Shown piece by piece: positions 29,836-39,814 of a stretch of 64,000 nt of DNA (within the stretch, counting starts at the first letter, position 1; each line of letters begins with the position of its first letter). The position numbers and the translations under genes were made by a program. The DNA is from Rickettsia typhi (lineage in GTDB: Bacteria > Pseudomonadota > Alphaproteobacteria > Rickettsiales > Rickettsiaceae), in assembly GCA_945875975.1 (NCBI GenBank), contig CAMCMD010000003.1, positions 1 through 64,000 of the forward strand. Reading direction: 5' to 3'. The notes below the pieces were generated by a model. That model saw only the letters and a list, made by a program, of their open reading frames with translations, did not search any database and was not told the DNA's origin.

Positions 29836-31856
29836 AAGTAATATTCAGTTTTATAAAAATAATATTTATGAGTATTGTGATGTTAGTGGGAACTAGCAAT
29901 ACATACGCAAATACCTTTGGTGAAAGCTGTTCTGCTTTGCCTAGTTTGGATACAACAAATTATTTAATAAACGATACTGCTTATGGTTTTATTCAGAAAA
30001 ATATAGATATGAAAACTCATGTTGTGGACGCTTGTCTAGCAGCTGGTAGTCAACTTAAATTCTGTATAAAAAATCAAGTTGCAAATCCTGTGTGTACACC
30101 TGTAACTATGAATATAGGAGACACTGCTGTTCTCGGGAGTTTAACCGCTAATACCGATATCACAGGGAAACCGTCTCTAGCTAACGTTCAGTTAACCGTT
30201 GCTGTAGTTGAAAATGAAGTATGTTTGGTTATGCCTACTTCAAGAGGAATGATGCCTGTTATGTGCCGAGACAAAGCACCAACCGGTGTTGTTGGTGCAC
30301 AAGTTGAAGAGATTTGTCGAACTCTGGGTAAGTCTTGCTACGATGGGCGGAGTAAAAGTCAGTCTATTTTAAGTTTTTCTGGCCTTACTATTCATTGCTT
30401 ACGAGATACTTTGAACAAAGTATTTTACGTTGGTAATGAATGTCCCGCTTTTGAAGATGATATTACTTTTACCATGCTAAGGCCTTTCCCAGAATTTCAG
30501 AATGCTATGAAGATGGCTGTAAGGGGAGCGCTAATTCTTTATGTTATGGTTTACGGTTTTCAAATAGTAATGAATGGTGAATATGTGCATCTAAATAAAA
30601 TAGCATTATTCTTAATGAAATTTCTCTTAGTGAGTTATTTTGCTGTTGGGCTTGGTGCCAAGACCATAGAGTACGGTAGAGAAGTACAACATAATGGTAT
30701 GACGGAATTTGCATTACCAATATTGGTAGAATTAACTTCTAATTTTACGGAGTATGTCTTTTTAGCTGGTGGCTCACAAGGTTTATGTAATTTTGACAGA
30801 ACAAAGTATGAAACCGGGTATGAGTTTTACAAAATATGGGATGCTATAGATTGTCGCATTGGGTATTACTTAGGAATGCAGCTATTTTACAATATGGGCA
30901 CAATGATTGGATCATTGGTCGAAACGGGCAATAATATTGGTAATGCGGGGTCGGCAATTAATTGGGGAGATCCTGGGGATAATGGTATAGATGCATTAGG
31001 AGAAATTGGCTCCTTAACGTTCTTTACGGTTATGTTTGGCTTCTTCATGGCTGGTAATATCATTATAGTGATGATGGGGATGGTTTTTGCTATCGTATTT
31101 ATGTCGGTATTGTTATATTTTTTGACAGCTTATTTAGTTTGTATGGTCACATTGTATGCGCTTGCATATATATCCCCAATCTTTATTCCGATGGTATTGT
31201 TTGAACGAACAAAGGGTTATTTTGACTCGTGGTTAAAACTTGTTATTTCATGCACATTGCAACCGGCCGTTATTGGAGGATTTATTGCCTTATTGCTTAC
31301 GGTTTATGACTCTGCGATTTATGGAAATTGCGAGTATAAACGTCATGACTATTCAGCAGGAGAATATAATTTTAGTACCTTTGAATTAAGGCTACCAGCG
31401 GTTGAAGCAGAGAAATGTGAAGCAAGCATGGGCTATAAGTTAATGAAGTACTCACTTGGTCATGGATGGGAAAAGAAAATTTTAATACTTTTTGAGATTC
31501 CAAAAATTAATGATTACTTAAATATAGCTCTTAGTTTGTTATACGTGATTATGTTTGTCATTGTATTTTATTACTTCATACAGTCAGTGAATGAATTTGC
31601 CTCTGATTTGGTAAGTGGTGTAAATATGGCCGCAGTGACAGCCAACCCAAATGCAATAATAGATAAGGCTAAAAATATTGCGTCAGCTATCATAAAAGCT
31701 AAAACTGGAGATAAGAAGGGAGCGGTAGATGACGCTACGAAAGATACATCATCTAATAAAAAAAGGGAAGGAGGGGCTTCCGATAAAATGTCAACAGGTG
31801 GAGGCGGCGGAGCGAGTGATTCAGTCTCAACTGGCGGTGGCGGGGGAGGCGGTTGA
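29832..31856 (+). CDS. virB6: VirB6-family channel protein 2 with Gly/Ser repeat tail
   Basis: 674 residues. N-terminal hydrophobic signal (about 5-26, ending near TYANTFG), an exported region with paired Cys, then VirB6 membrane core with ALAYISPIFIPMVLFERTKGYF and WLKLVISCTLQPAVIGGF. It ends in GGASDKMSTGG plus a degenerate second unit and poly-Gly. The core is clearly paralogous to the preceding protein. Start and stop overlap the flanking virB6 genes by ATGA, so stoichiometric co-translation is likely. Inner membrane, type IV secretion channel. Confidence 0.93.
   Translation: MKVIFSFIKIIFMSIVMLVGTSNTYANTFGESCSALPSLDTTNYLINDTAYGFIQKNIDMKTHVVDACLAAGSQLKFCIKNQVANPVCTPVTMNIGDTAVLGSLTANTDITGKPSLANVQLTVAVVENEVCLVMPTSRGMMPVMCRDKAPTGVVGAQVEEICRTLGKSCYDGRSKSQSILSFSGLTIHCLRDTLNKVFYVGNECPAFEDDITFTMLRPFPEFQNAMKMAVRGALILYVMVYGFQIVMNGEYVHLNKIALFLMKFLLVSYFAVGLGAKTIEYGREVQHNGMTEFALPILVELTSNFTEYVFLAGGSQGLCNFDRTKYETGYEFYKIWDAIDCRIGYYLGMQLFYNMGTMIGSLVETGNNIGNAGSAINWGDPGDNGIDALGEIGSLTFFTVMFGFFMAGNIIIVMMGMVFAIVFMSVLLYFLTAYLVCMVTLYALAYISPIFIPMVLFERTKGYFDSWLKLVISCTLQPAVIGGFIALLLTVYDSAIYGNCEYKRHDYSAGEYNFSTFELRLPAVEAEKCEASMGYKLMKYSLGHGWEKKILILFEIPKINDYLNIALSLLYVIMFVIVFYYFIQSVNEFASDLVSGVNMAAVTANPNAIIDKAKNIASAIIKAKTGDKKGAVDDATKDTSSNKKREGGASDKMSTGGGGGASDSVSTGGGGGGG
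31770..31853 (+). repeat. GGASDKMSTGG repeats at the 3' end of the second virB6
   Basis: One exact 11-residue unit (31770-31802), then a variant unit ASDSVSTGG and a Gly run up to the stop. It matches the four-unit array in the upstream virB6 gene, so the tails are shared by duplication, conversion or selection. Confidence 0.9.
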
Positions 31857-34800
31857 TGGAAAAAAGTAAATTGGTTATGATAGGAACTCTAACATTGGTA
31901 GCAATATTACTCTGTATCGTTTTATGGATTATTGCAATAATGGGTGGAATGGACTTAACCGATGGTTGTTTATATAGATATAATTTTGCTGGCGATGGTT
32001 CTGTATCAAGTTCTGATAAGTTAACTAATACAGTTGTGCTAAAAGCTAATGCTAATTATACCGCGCTTAGCTCTGAAACAACTGGCGCCGCGACTAATCT
32101 TGATCCAAGTACTTATGGTAAGTGGTTAAATACAAATTTAAGAGTTAATTCTGGTCAGAGAGTTACATTTACATTAAAAGGAGATATAAGTCTTTGCAAA
32201 GCTTATGTTCCTAGATACAATTTACAAAGCAACTCAAACTTAGATATTAGTGGAGGAGTAATTGAAATTCCAAGGGTCGAAGATGGAGTTACTGCTCCGG
32301 CCACATTAATTTTTAATGCCCAAACAAATGAATGGAGGAATTTAACACAGATCTTCAAGAACGATAAGGTAATTGTCACTCTTCAGAGGGATAAAAAAAC
32401 TTCATCTGCTAGTTCTAGTGTTTATAGTTCAATTCAAAAAGGAAATGTTAGTGCTGATTGCCGTGAGGGAAAAAGAGAGTATAGCCCTATTTGTGGACGC
32501 TATTCTCTTTGGAATGCTTCGTCACCATATGTTGATAGATGTGAATATGTTGTGCAGTGTTATGAATGTGGTTGTGATTGTTATACTAGAAGTTTACATT
32601 TAAGTTATTGGCCTAATGATAGGGATACTTGTCATAGTGTTTCTGGAGATTGGGAGTGTGATTGGTGTGCGTGTTATAGAAATGTGAACGGTGTAGCGCC
32701 AGAGCCATACAGAGACGATGGAAAGTATACATCACCTTGGTCTAATAATATTAATGCGTTATTTACCAATTTCAATAGGGATTGTGCAACTGAACATGAT
32801 TATGTGAATGGAGCATATAAAAACGAGAAGTATTTTTGGTTTTCTGCAGATAACGCTGCTGGACTCTTATATAGGGTTGATTCGAATCTAAATCCATCTA
32901 ACAAGCAAAATCTAGGAAATGGTTATTCATTTGCGGCAATAGGTAATGATCAATCGTATTTAAACAGTTCAGACACCCAACACGCAATAAGCGATGCAAG
33001 CAATACGGGTAGCACTAGCGTAGGATCCTTATTGAACGGTTCGGATAGTCAACAAATTATAATGAACACTATTTATACGGGTAGCGATGTCGGCTATCTG
33101 CAGTATAGATTCCATGACCATGACGGCCAATTTGCTGATAACACTGGAGGCTATGTACTGAGTGTAAAACAGACAAAATGTCGTCGAACAAATGGAAATG
33201 TATATAATGATACTCTAGAAGGGCGTGGTGCGGTGCAATATATAATCGCAAGTTACGGCAAGAACCCGAATAACGATATGACTGGTTTGAGCACAGGAAA
33301 TCTTCTGCTTGATGCCAATGGCTCGGGTAGTATTACTGCGCCAGGGAATAATGAAGGCTATTTATGGATGAAGATCAAGAACGATCCTAATGATTATAAA
33401 GATAGCTTTGGTCAATATCAGGTTCAGTTTTTTACAGAGGTTGAAAGAGGTGGTTTTTATAGAGACGTGCTCGGGCCATTTTTTGAAGGATTTAAAGGAA
33501 AAATTAAAGGTGCAGCAATAACTATCTTTAAAAACATGACTTGTTATAAGGGCCTTGGCGGAGAAGGAAATTGCACGAATTTCTTTACCTATATTAAGGC
33601 TATACTCATTCTATATATAATGACATTTGGCATGATGTTCTTGCTTGGAATGGTGAAAATTAGTCAAACAGACTTGGTAATGAGGATAGTAAAAATAGCG
33701 TTTGTATCTGGGTTGATGAATGATTCTACGTTTGAATTTTTTAATACTTATGTCTTTGATTTTACCACAGAGTTTTCTGATACAATTATTGCAAATATGT
33801 CTGGGTATAGTTTGTTCAGTGGAAGTACAAGTATTTCTAACCCGATGATGTTTATGAATGAGGTAATGACAAAAATATTCTTAAGCTCCACTTTTGCAGC
33901 TCAGATTATGGCCCTTCCAGCAATGGGCTTAAATGGTGTATTATATTTTATCCTTATAATCGTATGTATTGGGATAATTATTATAGTGCTATTTAGGGCA
34001 ATTGCAATTTACTTAATGGCTTATATGGCTATAGCAGTATTAATTGGAATTTCCCCTCTATTCTTAACCTTCATATTATTCGAGAAGACAAGGCATCTTT
34101 TTGATAACTGGGTTAAATTTACATTCAGATATATGCTTGAACCTATAATTATGCTTGCAGGTATTATAATTTTAACTCAGCTATTTACTATCTATCTAGA
34201 CTATGTGATTGGCTATAGTGTGTGCTGGAAATGTGCCATTCCTATCAAAATCCCATTCCCTACTATTCCCGGGATTTCACCAGCATTCCTTGACGTTGAG
34301 TTATTTTGCTTTAACTGGTTTGCTCCTTGGGGTTTTGACCATAGAAGCAGCCAAATGGGACTAAGTATGCAGAATATGGTTGTATTACTGATGCTCGCAT
34401 ATTGTCTATGGGGATATATTGATTTTTCTGCTAGCATAGTTGGTCGTATAGCTGGAGGCGTCGGTGGGCCATCGGCGACAGGAATGGGTCAAGCAATGTC
34501 TGGTGCAGCAGAAAACTCTATGCTGAAAAAAGTTGGTCTAGATGCAGAGTCAAGAGCGGAAATGAAGAAACAAGCTGGAGCAAGACTTGAAAGCATGAGA
34601 AAAGGAGATAAAAAAGCTCCTTTAGAGTCCGGGAATAGACATGATGTGGAGAAAGGGGAGGGGAGCAAGCCTGAGATTCCTAAGACAGGACCAAATTCTG
34701 ATTCCCCGTCTGATCCAAGTGCATCACAGTCTTCTAGTTCTGCAAGTTCTGGTAAGGCTGAAGAGAGCGCTGCGTGGAAGAGGACTGCCTCTACCACACA

Positions 34801-35155
34801 AGCTAAAACATCTGGAATACAAATTGGAGGCCGAGAAGGAGCTGATAATCCTTCTTCAGATGCAAAGGCGAGAGAGGGGTTAACGTTTGGATCACGTTCT
34901 GAAGGAGGAGGGAACATTAGTATTGAGGAAGGCTCTGGAGGAGAAGGGGTACCTATGTCAGAAGGTGTAGGAACTTCAAATATAAAAACAGACCCACCAC
35001 TTGGAATGGTTAAGAAAATGGTGGCAAAATTTGAGTCAATGTCTAATCAGCTAAATAAAGCTGGGCCCCCGTCAGAGGGCACTGAGATTAACAAGATAGA
35101 AAGGTCTGGTATTAAAGCGAAGGTAAGTGATAATAGTGAAAATGAAGATCTCTAG
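31853..35155 (+). CDS. virB6: VirB6-family channel protein 3 with Cys-rich exported insert
   Basis: 1100 residues. N-terminal membrane anchor at about 7-29, a long exported region, a Cys cluster at about 225-277 (VQCYECGCDCY, CDWCACY), more exported beta-like sequence, then the VirB6 membrane core at about 575-870 (GISPLFLTFILFEKTRHLFDNW). The C-terminal ~220 residues are hydrophilic, Ser/Gly/Glu-rich and probably disordered. The gene starts inside the stop of the previous virB6 and ends 27 bp before the next. Tail and exported insert are lineage-specific elaborations; their role is unknown. Confidence 0.92.
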   Translation: MMEKSKLVMIGTLTLVAILLCIVLWIIAIMGGMDLTDGCLYRYNFAGDGSVSSSDKLTNTVVLKANANYTALSSETTGAATNLDPSTYGKWLNTNLRVNSGQRVTFTLKGDISLCKAYVPRYNLQSNSNLDISGGVIEIPRVEDGVTAPATLIFNAQTNEWRNLTQIFKNDKVIVTLQRDKKTSSASSSVYSSIQKGNVSADCREGKREYSPICGRYSLWNASSPYVDRCEYVVQCYECGCDCYTRSLHLSYWPNDRDTCHSVSGDWECDWCACYRNVNGVAPEPYRDDGKYTSPWSNNINALFTNFNRDCATEHDYVNGAYKNEKYFWFSADNAAGLLYRVDSNLNPSNKQNLGNGYSFAAIGNDQSYLNSSDTQHAISDASNTGSTSVGSLLNGSDSQQIIMNTIYTGSDVGYLQYRFHDHDGQFADNTGGYVLSVKQTKCRRTNGNVYNDTLEGRGAVQYIIASYGKNPNNDMTGLSTGNLLLDANGSGSITAPGNNEGYLWMKIKNDPNDYKDSFGQYQVQFFTEVERGGFYRDVLGPFFEGFKGKIKGAAITIFKNMTCYKGLGGEGNCTNFFTYIKAILILYIMTFGMMFLLGMVKISQTDLVMRIVKIAFVSGLMNDSTFEFFNTYVFDFTTEFSDTIIANMSGYSLFSGSTSISNPMMFMNEVMTKIFLSSTFAAQIMALPAMGLNGVLYFILIIVCIGIIIIVLFRAIAIYLMAYMAIAVLIGISPLFLTFILFEKTRHLFDNWVKFTFRYMLEPIIMLAGIIILTQLFTIYLDYVIGYSVCWKCAIPIKIPFPTIPGISPAFLDVELFCFNWFAPWGFDHRSSQMGLSMQNMVVLLMLAYCLWGYIDFSASIVGRIAGGVGGPSATGMGQAMSGAAENSMLKKVGLDAESRAEMKKQAGARLESMRKGDKKAPLESGNRHDVEKGEGSKPEIPKTGPNSDSPSDPSASQSSSSASSGKAEESAAWKRTASTTQAKTSGIQIGGREGADNPSSDAKAREGLTFGSRSEGGGNISIEEGSGGEGVPMSEGVGTSNIKTDPPLGMVKKMVAKFESMSNQLNKAGPPSEGTEINKIERSGIKAKVSDNSENEDL

Positions 35156-35182
35156 GTAATGATAAGCAAATAGTACAATGAT

Positions 35183-38100
35183 ATGAAACTTGTTCGGCTA
35201 ATTTTAGTATTAATTGTTTGGAGCGTGCATAGTAATGCATCTGCTACGAATGATGATTCTCGATTTGGCTGGATGAATTCTACATTTGACACTATTAAAT
35301 TGATTATTCCTTCATGTTTAGAAGTGCCTCAGTTTTCTGGTATTCATCAATCTTCTGCTTCCTTGGATTTAGATAGTAGTGGTAAATGGATACCAGTTGG
35401 GACTAATGTTAGTGAAGGTAAATTGCTTCAGATAGAGTGGTCAACAAAAGGAGTTTTACCAAGACCTTCAAAGTATAAGGTATTATATAGAGTGGATCCT
35501 AGGTTTGAGAAGCCTCAGGTATTTATTCAAAAATACGACTATAATCAGGACAAATATATTTCCGATTTTCACCATTATAAAGATGGCGTATTACTGCGTT
35601 ACCAAGCTGTACCAGAAATGACTTTTCAAGATAGGGTAAAAGATTATGTAGATTATTTTAAGTTTAAGGGGCGTCTAAAAATTCCGGTTAAAAAAGATGA
35701 TGTAATTAATATTACTTTGGATTCGACTGGTTCATATTTTGGCAGTAAATCAGAAATGAATGCAGAACTAGGGTCGCTAGATAGTTTAGTTGTTGCTTAT
35801 ACTCAAAGTTCTATTTCAGATAACAGAATAATATACAGTAATGCTCAGCAATTTTGTGCTGACGGGATTAAGACAACAAGAATAGTAGAGTATGCAGAAA
35901 ATTGTAGTACACCAGGCTTATATTGGGATCTTGGAACTAACACAAAAACTATGCAAGGACGGATTAATAACAATGCATTTGATATTAATAAGACAAATCT
36001 CGTAAGTTGTGCTGAATCATCTAATGGAAAAGATAATAACCCTCTTTGTTATTATGATAAGGGCAGAGGGATGAAATTTGCAATTGGTGGTACGACTATA
36101 AAGGAGGTTACTGAAAAATTTGTTAACTCATCATTTACTGGTAAGGATTTTTTCTACCATAAATCTGATATAGATGGAGATCTTGAATTTAATACCAGCT
36201 GGTTAATTAACGGTATGGTCCAAGGTTATAGTCAGTTTATGGAAGATTGGTCAACTATTTTGGGGCATACAGAATTTTTAAGTAATTTAAATACTGTAAA
36301 GCCTAACCAATTTATGAATTTTCTCCATTTTGGAAGATACTTAATGGACATTGAAATAGGCAATGCTTTAGCAATCGTAAGTAAAGCAGATTTGGACGCT
36401 ATAAGAGTAGAGTATTTGATTCAGGAAAGTGGTGTGCCCAGCGACTCTACTTCAGGTACTTCTGCAGAAAGAACATTTAGGGGGAATGCTGGATCTACTG
36501 GCTTTTTGTGGGTACGTGTTGTTCGTCCAAATGATAATTTAACAGGTGTAGTACAAGTTAAAATTGCTAACTATACTGGGAGTACTTGGTTTTCTGATCT
36601 TGTCTATGGTAAATTGGTAAAACCTCTGCGAGAAAAATTTAATGAACTTTCCATGATCATTTATCACAAATTGATTAATAACTCGACATTCCAAGGAATT
36701 GCCCGTGCTATGTTGGTATTATATATTATAATATATGGATTGGTATTTTTAGCTGGTGCTACGCAAATAACTGTTACAGATATTGTTACAAGGGTTCTCA
36801 AAATTGGTGTAGTCTTGGCTTTGTTTAGTGATACAAGTTGGACATTTTTTAGTCAGAACTTATTCAATGTTTTTATAGACGGATCAGACTCCTTGATGAC
36901 AGCTGTTGTTGGAGTTACGAGTCAAGCTGGTAATGTATTTGGGTTTATTGATCCGATATTTGATAAATACACAAATGGTAGGATTTGGGGATTGTTGTTC
37001 ATTCAACTATTACAGATTCACACCGGGATGACTTTCTTTGCTATAATAACAATCTATGCGATATTGATTTATTTTAGAGCTATTTTGGAAGTGATAGTTA
37101 GTTATTGCCTGGCGTTTTTGGGCCTTGCGGTAATGGTTTCATTAGCCCCATTTTTTATAGTACTCATATTGTTTGAGCGAACAAAGAGTATGTTTGATAA
37201 TTGGCTATCAGTGATGTTTAGCTATATGATTCAGCCAACAATCTTGCTAATTTTCTTTTTGTTGATAGACCAAATTATGGGTGATCACATAGCTAAAACA
37301 GTTGTAAGAGCTTGTTGGGGTATTTTGATACCAATAAAAATTGGCCTTGATCTTAATAATATGGGCATACCACTTAGTTTTTCTTTTACTTTACCGTTTT
37401 TGCCTGGAATACCTTTTTACGTTCCACAACTTGAGACAATTGGCAATGTTACCGACTTTTTCTCTAAAGGTGGTACACTTTCAGTGTTAGCAACATCTTC
37501 TTTGTTATTCTATGCTCTATCCAAACTAGCTGCTGGTCTTGTAAGTTATACCACTTTAGTAGTGCAATATTTAACAAATGTAATAGCTGCTCGTCAGGAT
37601 GGAAAATTACAACAAGGAATGAATCCGATTAAAGATATTACTGGGGATATAAATAAACTTGCAAGTCCTATTACGAGCATACCGTCTAAAATAGGTAAAT
37701 TTGTTAAAGAAAAGGCAATTGATCAGAAAATTTCACATAGAGGTGGTAAGTCAGGTGGTGAGGTGAACTATGATAATTTTGCTCGTACTAAGGAAGACTC
37801 ACAAGAACCACCAACTGATCAAGAACCAAGAGTTCTTAGTGACAGCGCAAGCACGGAGGTTGGTAAAAAACCTTGGATATCAACAAGCCCAAGTAGTGAA
37901 AGAGGCAAATTTGGTATAACAATGGATTCCGGAAAAAGTGATAGTAAATTGAAGTCGCCAAGTCCAAGTAGTGTAGGAAGACAAGGGCCTGCTTTAACAA
38001 TGGGTTCTAGTGGTCTTGGAATGAGCGATAATTCTGCTACTTTAAGTGAAGGGTCAAGGAATATTTCCTTAGGTAGTGGGTCTCAATCTGAACAATCTTT

Positions 38101-38395
38101 AGAGAGGCCTCTAACTCCTAGCGAGGTTTTAAAACAGCATGTAATGGATTCCGGTCCAGAGCTTGATAAGCCTGAAACAATGACTCAACAATCAGATTCA
38201 GTTGAAAGAAGAGATAGTATTGATGAGTCACAAGTGGAAAGACCAAAAGAAGAAGCAACCACAGAATCTAGTAATCAAGATTCTGTGGTGAGTAAAGGAG
38301 ATAATATAGATTCTTCTCAATCAGAAAGCCAAGTATCGAAGGCTCCAGATGTAGTTGAACGAAAAACAAGTACAAAATTACAGGGAGGTGAATAA
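35183..38395 (+). CDS. virB6: VirB6-family channel protein 4 with long disordered tail
   Basis: 1070 residues. A cleavable-looking signal (LVRLILVLIVWSVHSNASA), an exported region with scattered Cys, a VirB6 membrane core at about 510-790 (VSLAPFFIVLILFERTKSMFDNW), and about 230 Ser/Glu/Asp-rich, probably disordered C-terminal residues. It is the last gene of the vir block; Rickettsia usually has five virB6 copies, so one may be absent or elsewhere. Downstream DNA is decayed, so this marks the operon end. Confidence 0.92.
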   Translation: MKLVRLILVLIVWSVHSNASATNDDSRFGWMNSTFDTIKLIIPSCLEVPQFSGIHQSSASLDLDSSGKWIPVGTNVSEGKLLQIEWSTKGVLPRPSKYKVLYRVDPRFEKPQVFIQKYDYNQDKYISDFHHYKDGVLLRYQAVPEMTFQDRVKDYVDYFKFKGRLKIPVKKDDVINITLDSTGSYFGSKSEMNAELGSLDSLVVAYTQSSISDNRIIYSNAQQFCADGIKTTRIVEYAENCSTPGLYWDLGTNTKTMQGRINNNAFDINKTNLVSCAESSNGKDNNPLCYYDKGRGMKFAIGGTTIKEVTEKFVNSSFTGKDFFYHKSDIDGDLEFNTSWLINGMVQGYSQFMEDWSTILGHTEFLSNLNTVKPNQFMNFLHFGRYLMDIEIGNALAIVSKADLDAIRVEYLIQESGVPSDSTSGTSAERTFRGNAGSTGFLWVRVVRPNDNLTGVVQVKIANYTGSTWFSDLVYGKLVKPLREKFNELSMIIYHKLINNSTFQGIARAMLVLYIIIYGLVFLAGATQITVTDIVTRVLKIGVVLALFSDTSWTFFSQNLFNVFIDGSDSLMTAVVGVTSQAGNVFGFIDPIFDKYTNGRIWGLLFIQLLQIHTGMTFFAIITIYAILIYFRAILEVIVSYCLAFLGLAVMVSLAPFFIVLILFERTKSMFDNWLSVMFSYMIQPTILLIFFLLIDQIMGDHIAKTVVRACWGILIPIKIGLDLNNMGIPLSFSFTLPFLPGIPFYVPQLETIGNVTDFFSKGGTLSVLATSSLLFYALSKLAAGLVSYTTLVVQYLTNVIAARQDGKLQQGMNPIKDITGDINKLASPITSIPSKIGKFVKEKAIDQKISHRGGKSGGEVNYDNFARTKEDSQEPPTDQEPRVLSDSASTEVGKKPWISTSPSSERGKFGITMDSGKSDSKLKSPSPSSVGRQGPALTMGSSGLGMSDNSATLSEGSRNISLGSGSQSEQSLERPLTPSEVLKQHVMDSGPELDKPETMTQQSDSVERRDSIDESQVERPKEEATTESSNQDSVVSKGDNIDSSQSESQVSKAPDVVERKTSTKLQGGE

Positions 38396-38679
38396 GTAAT
38401 GAATAAAAATTGGATCATTACTATATTGGCCCAGCGCGATGGAACGTGTGAAAAGCGAAATCGAACGCCTGTATCACTAACCGCAATGCGCTATTGAAGG
38501 TGTCTACTTTTTGCATATTTTGTATCTTAATTAAAATTGCCAATTACCTATAATCCTTATATCCATTGGTTTTACAGCCAATATTTAAACTTAGTCACCT
38601 TTTAAAATTTTCCTCTCTTTTTATAGCCAAAAGTATCCTTTTTTATTTTGTGTTTTATACTATCATACTGAAAAGTCAT
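38396..38679. other. Decayed non-coding stretch after the vir operon, with a short GC-richer patch
   Basis: Positions about 38430-38500 are visibly GC-richer than the surroundings, and a frame ending AMERVKSEIERLYH then stop is readable there, possibly the end of a foreign gene. A 32-codon ATG frame starts at 38400. The rest (38510-38679) is AT-rich with only short frames. No intact gene. Confidence 0.4.
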
Positions 38680-39000
38680 TTATAACCTTATTGTAAGTCT
38701 TTCTAGCTTACAGAACTGGAAATAGGCACCAGTCATTTTGACTCTAGAAAAATCTACTTCGCTTAAATCCTTAGCATCTTCAATGTGCTGGCCTGATAAA
38801 TCAGGAACGACTACTATATCTTGGCCTTTGTAGAATTTTCCTTTCACATATTCAACCAAAGGGCCATGGGCCGCTTCATCTCAAGTCTTTCTTGCCTCAA
38901 GAAAGACTTGCAAATCCTCGTCGTTCATACGATGAGACTTGATTTTAACCTAAAAATCAATTTTCTCCTGCTCATTTGGACTAATGTGTCTTTTTGTCAT
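38680..39000 (-). pseudogene. Broken gene, pentapeptide-repeat-like, two in-frame stops
   Basis: A 107-codon reading frame from ATG (39000-38998) to TAA (38682-38680) contains an in-frame TAG and TGA but otherwise reads as protein: MTKRHISPNEQEKIDF, then MNDEDLQVFLEARKT, then VPDLSGQHIEDAKDLSEVDF with SRVKMTGAYFQF. The last part has the A/S-x-L/F spacing of pentapeptide-repeat proteins, which are frequent in Rickettsiales accessory DNA. Function of the ancestor unknown. Confidence 0.6.
38882..38910. repeat. Perfect 13-bp inverted repeat with 3-base loop
   Basis: CAAGTCTTTCTTG at 38882-38894 pairs exactly with CAAGAAAGACTTG at 38898-38910, loop CCT. It lies inside the broken pentapeptide-like frame, next to one of its stops, and has no T-run, so it does not look like a terminator. 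Confidence 0.85.
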
Positions 39001-39259
39001 AATTATTTACTGGAAAATTATTGTTTGAAGATATTAGTTTTAAATTTAATATTTCTTGGCCAAAAATTATACTACTTAACTCTTAACCATATTTAGATGA
39101 CAAATATTTAGATTGTAAAGTCTTTTAACATAATAATATATTGTTAAGAGGCCAATAAATTAATTTTATTAACCTTTATCTTTAACCTCATTATATATAA
39201 TTATTCTTCTTGAAGCCTTATATGATGCCTATTATACGTTGAAATAATAATTACTCTAA
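39001..39259. other. AT-rich intergenic stretch, nothing recognised
   Basis: Very AT-rich with stops in all frames. I see no gene, RNA or clear terminator here. Confidence 0.6.
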
Positions 39260-39604
39260 CTCGTTAAAAAACAGCTATCAAGTAGTGCCAATAGATTTAC
39301 CAGATATTACCCCCATTTTATTAAATCAAACATAACTGAATCAACAGCAATAGAAATAACCCAGGATTTAGGGATCTGGGGAAAGATTAGGACGATGCTG
39401 GTTTCTTATTACGGTGAAGACGGTAAAGCAATAGACGCAAACTGGTTTAGTAAGCTAGAGCCAGAAATCAATGACGATAATAGAAGTATAAGACTTCGTA
39501 CTCCCAGTGATTTTATCAAGGACTGGGTACAATCTAAATATGGCTCATTGATAGAAAAGTTATGCCAAGGGCAGAACTATAATTTAATCGGGGTTCCTTG
39601 TTAA
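39260..39604 (+). pseudogene. DnaA N-terminal-domain remnant (plasmid/RAGE-type replication protein)
   Basis: The frame is open from 39260 to TAA 39604, but the first ATG (39395) falls inside the conserved domain, so the 5' end is lost. The segment IWGKIRTMLVSYYGEDG, ANWFSKLEPEINDD, then LRTPSDFIKDWVQSKYG matches the DnaA N-terminal domain as found in DnaA-like proteins of Rickettsiales plasmids and integrative (RAGE) elements, not chromosomal DnaA. No AAA+ domain follows. I infer a relic of a mobile replicon. Confidence 0.6.
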
Positions 39605-39649
39605 ATATTTGATTTAGGAAAAGTGTAAACCAAAAAATTGGAAAAAGTT

Positions 39650-39814
39650 ATGACAAATAAAGAGGAGCAGTACGGAGTAATAGAATGGAAACAATCATCG
39701 TTATTGGAGCACGCTATGGCAATAATATGTAATGTACAATTTAATATACATAAAATCGAACTAGATAATGGAGAAAGTGTCTACATAGTGCCCAATTCTC
39801 TTCATTCTATTTGA
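39650..39814 (+). CDS. Small hypothetical protein, 54 residues
   Basis: ATG 39650 to TGA 39814. It begins MTNKEEQYGVIEWKQSS and ends IVPNSLHSI. Spacing (45 bp after the DnaA-like remnant) suggests it belonged to the same element. No recognised family; it may be a fragment. Confidence 0.3.
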   Translation: MTNKEEQYGVIEWKQSSLLEHAMAIICNVQFNIHKIELDNGESVYIVPNSLHSI

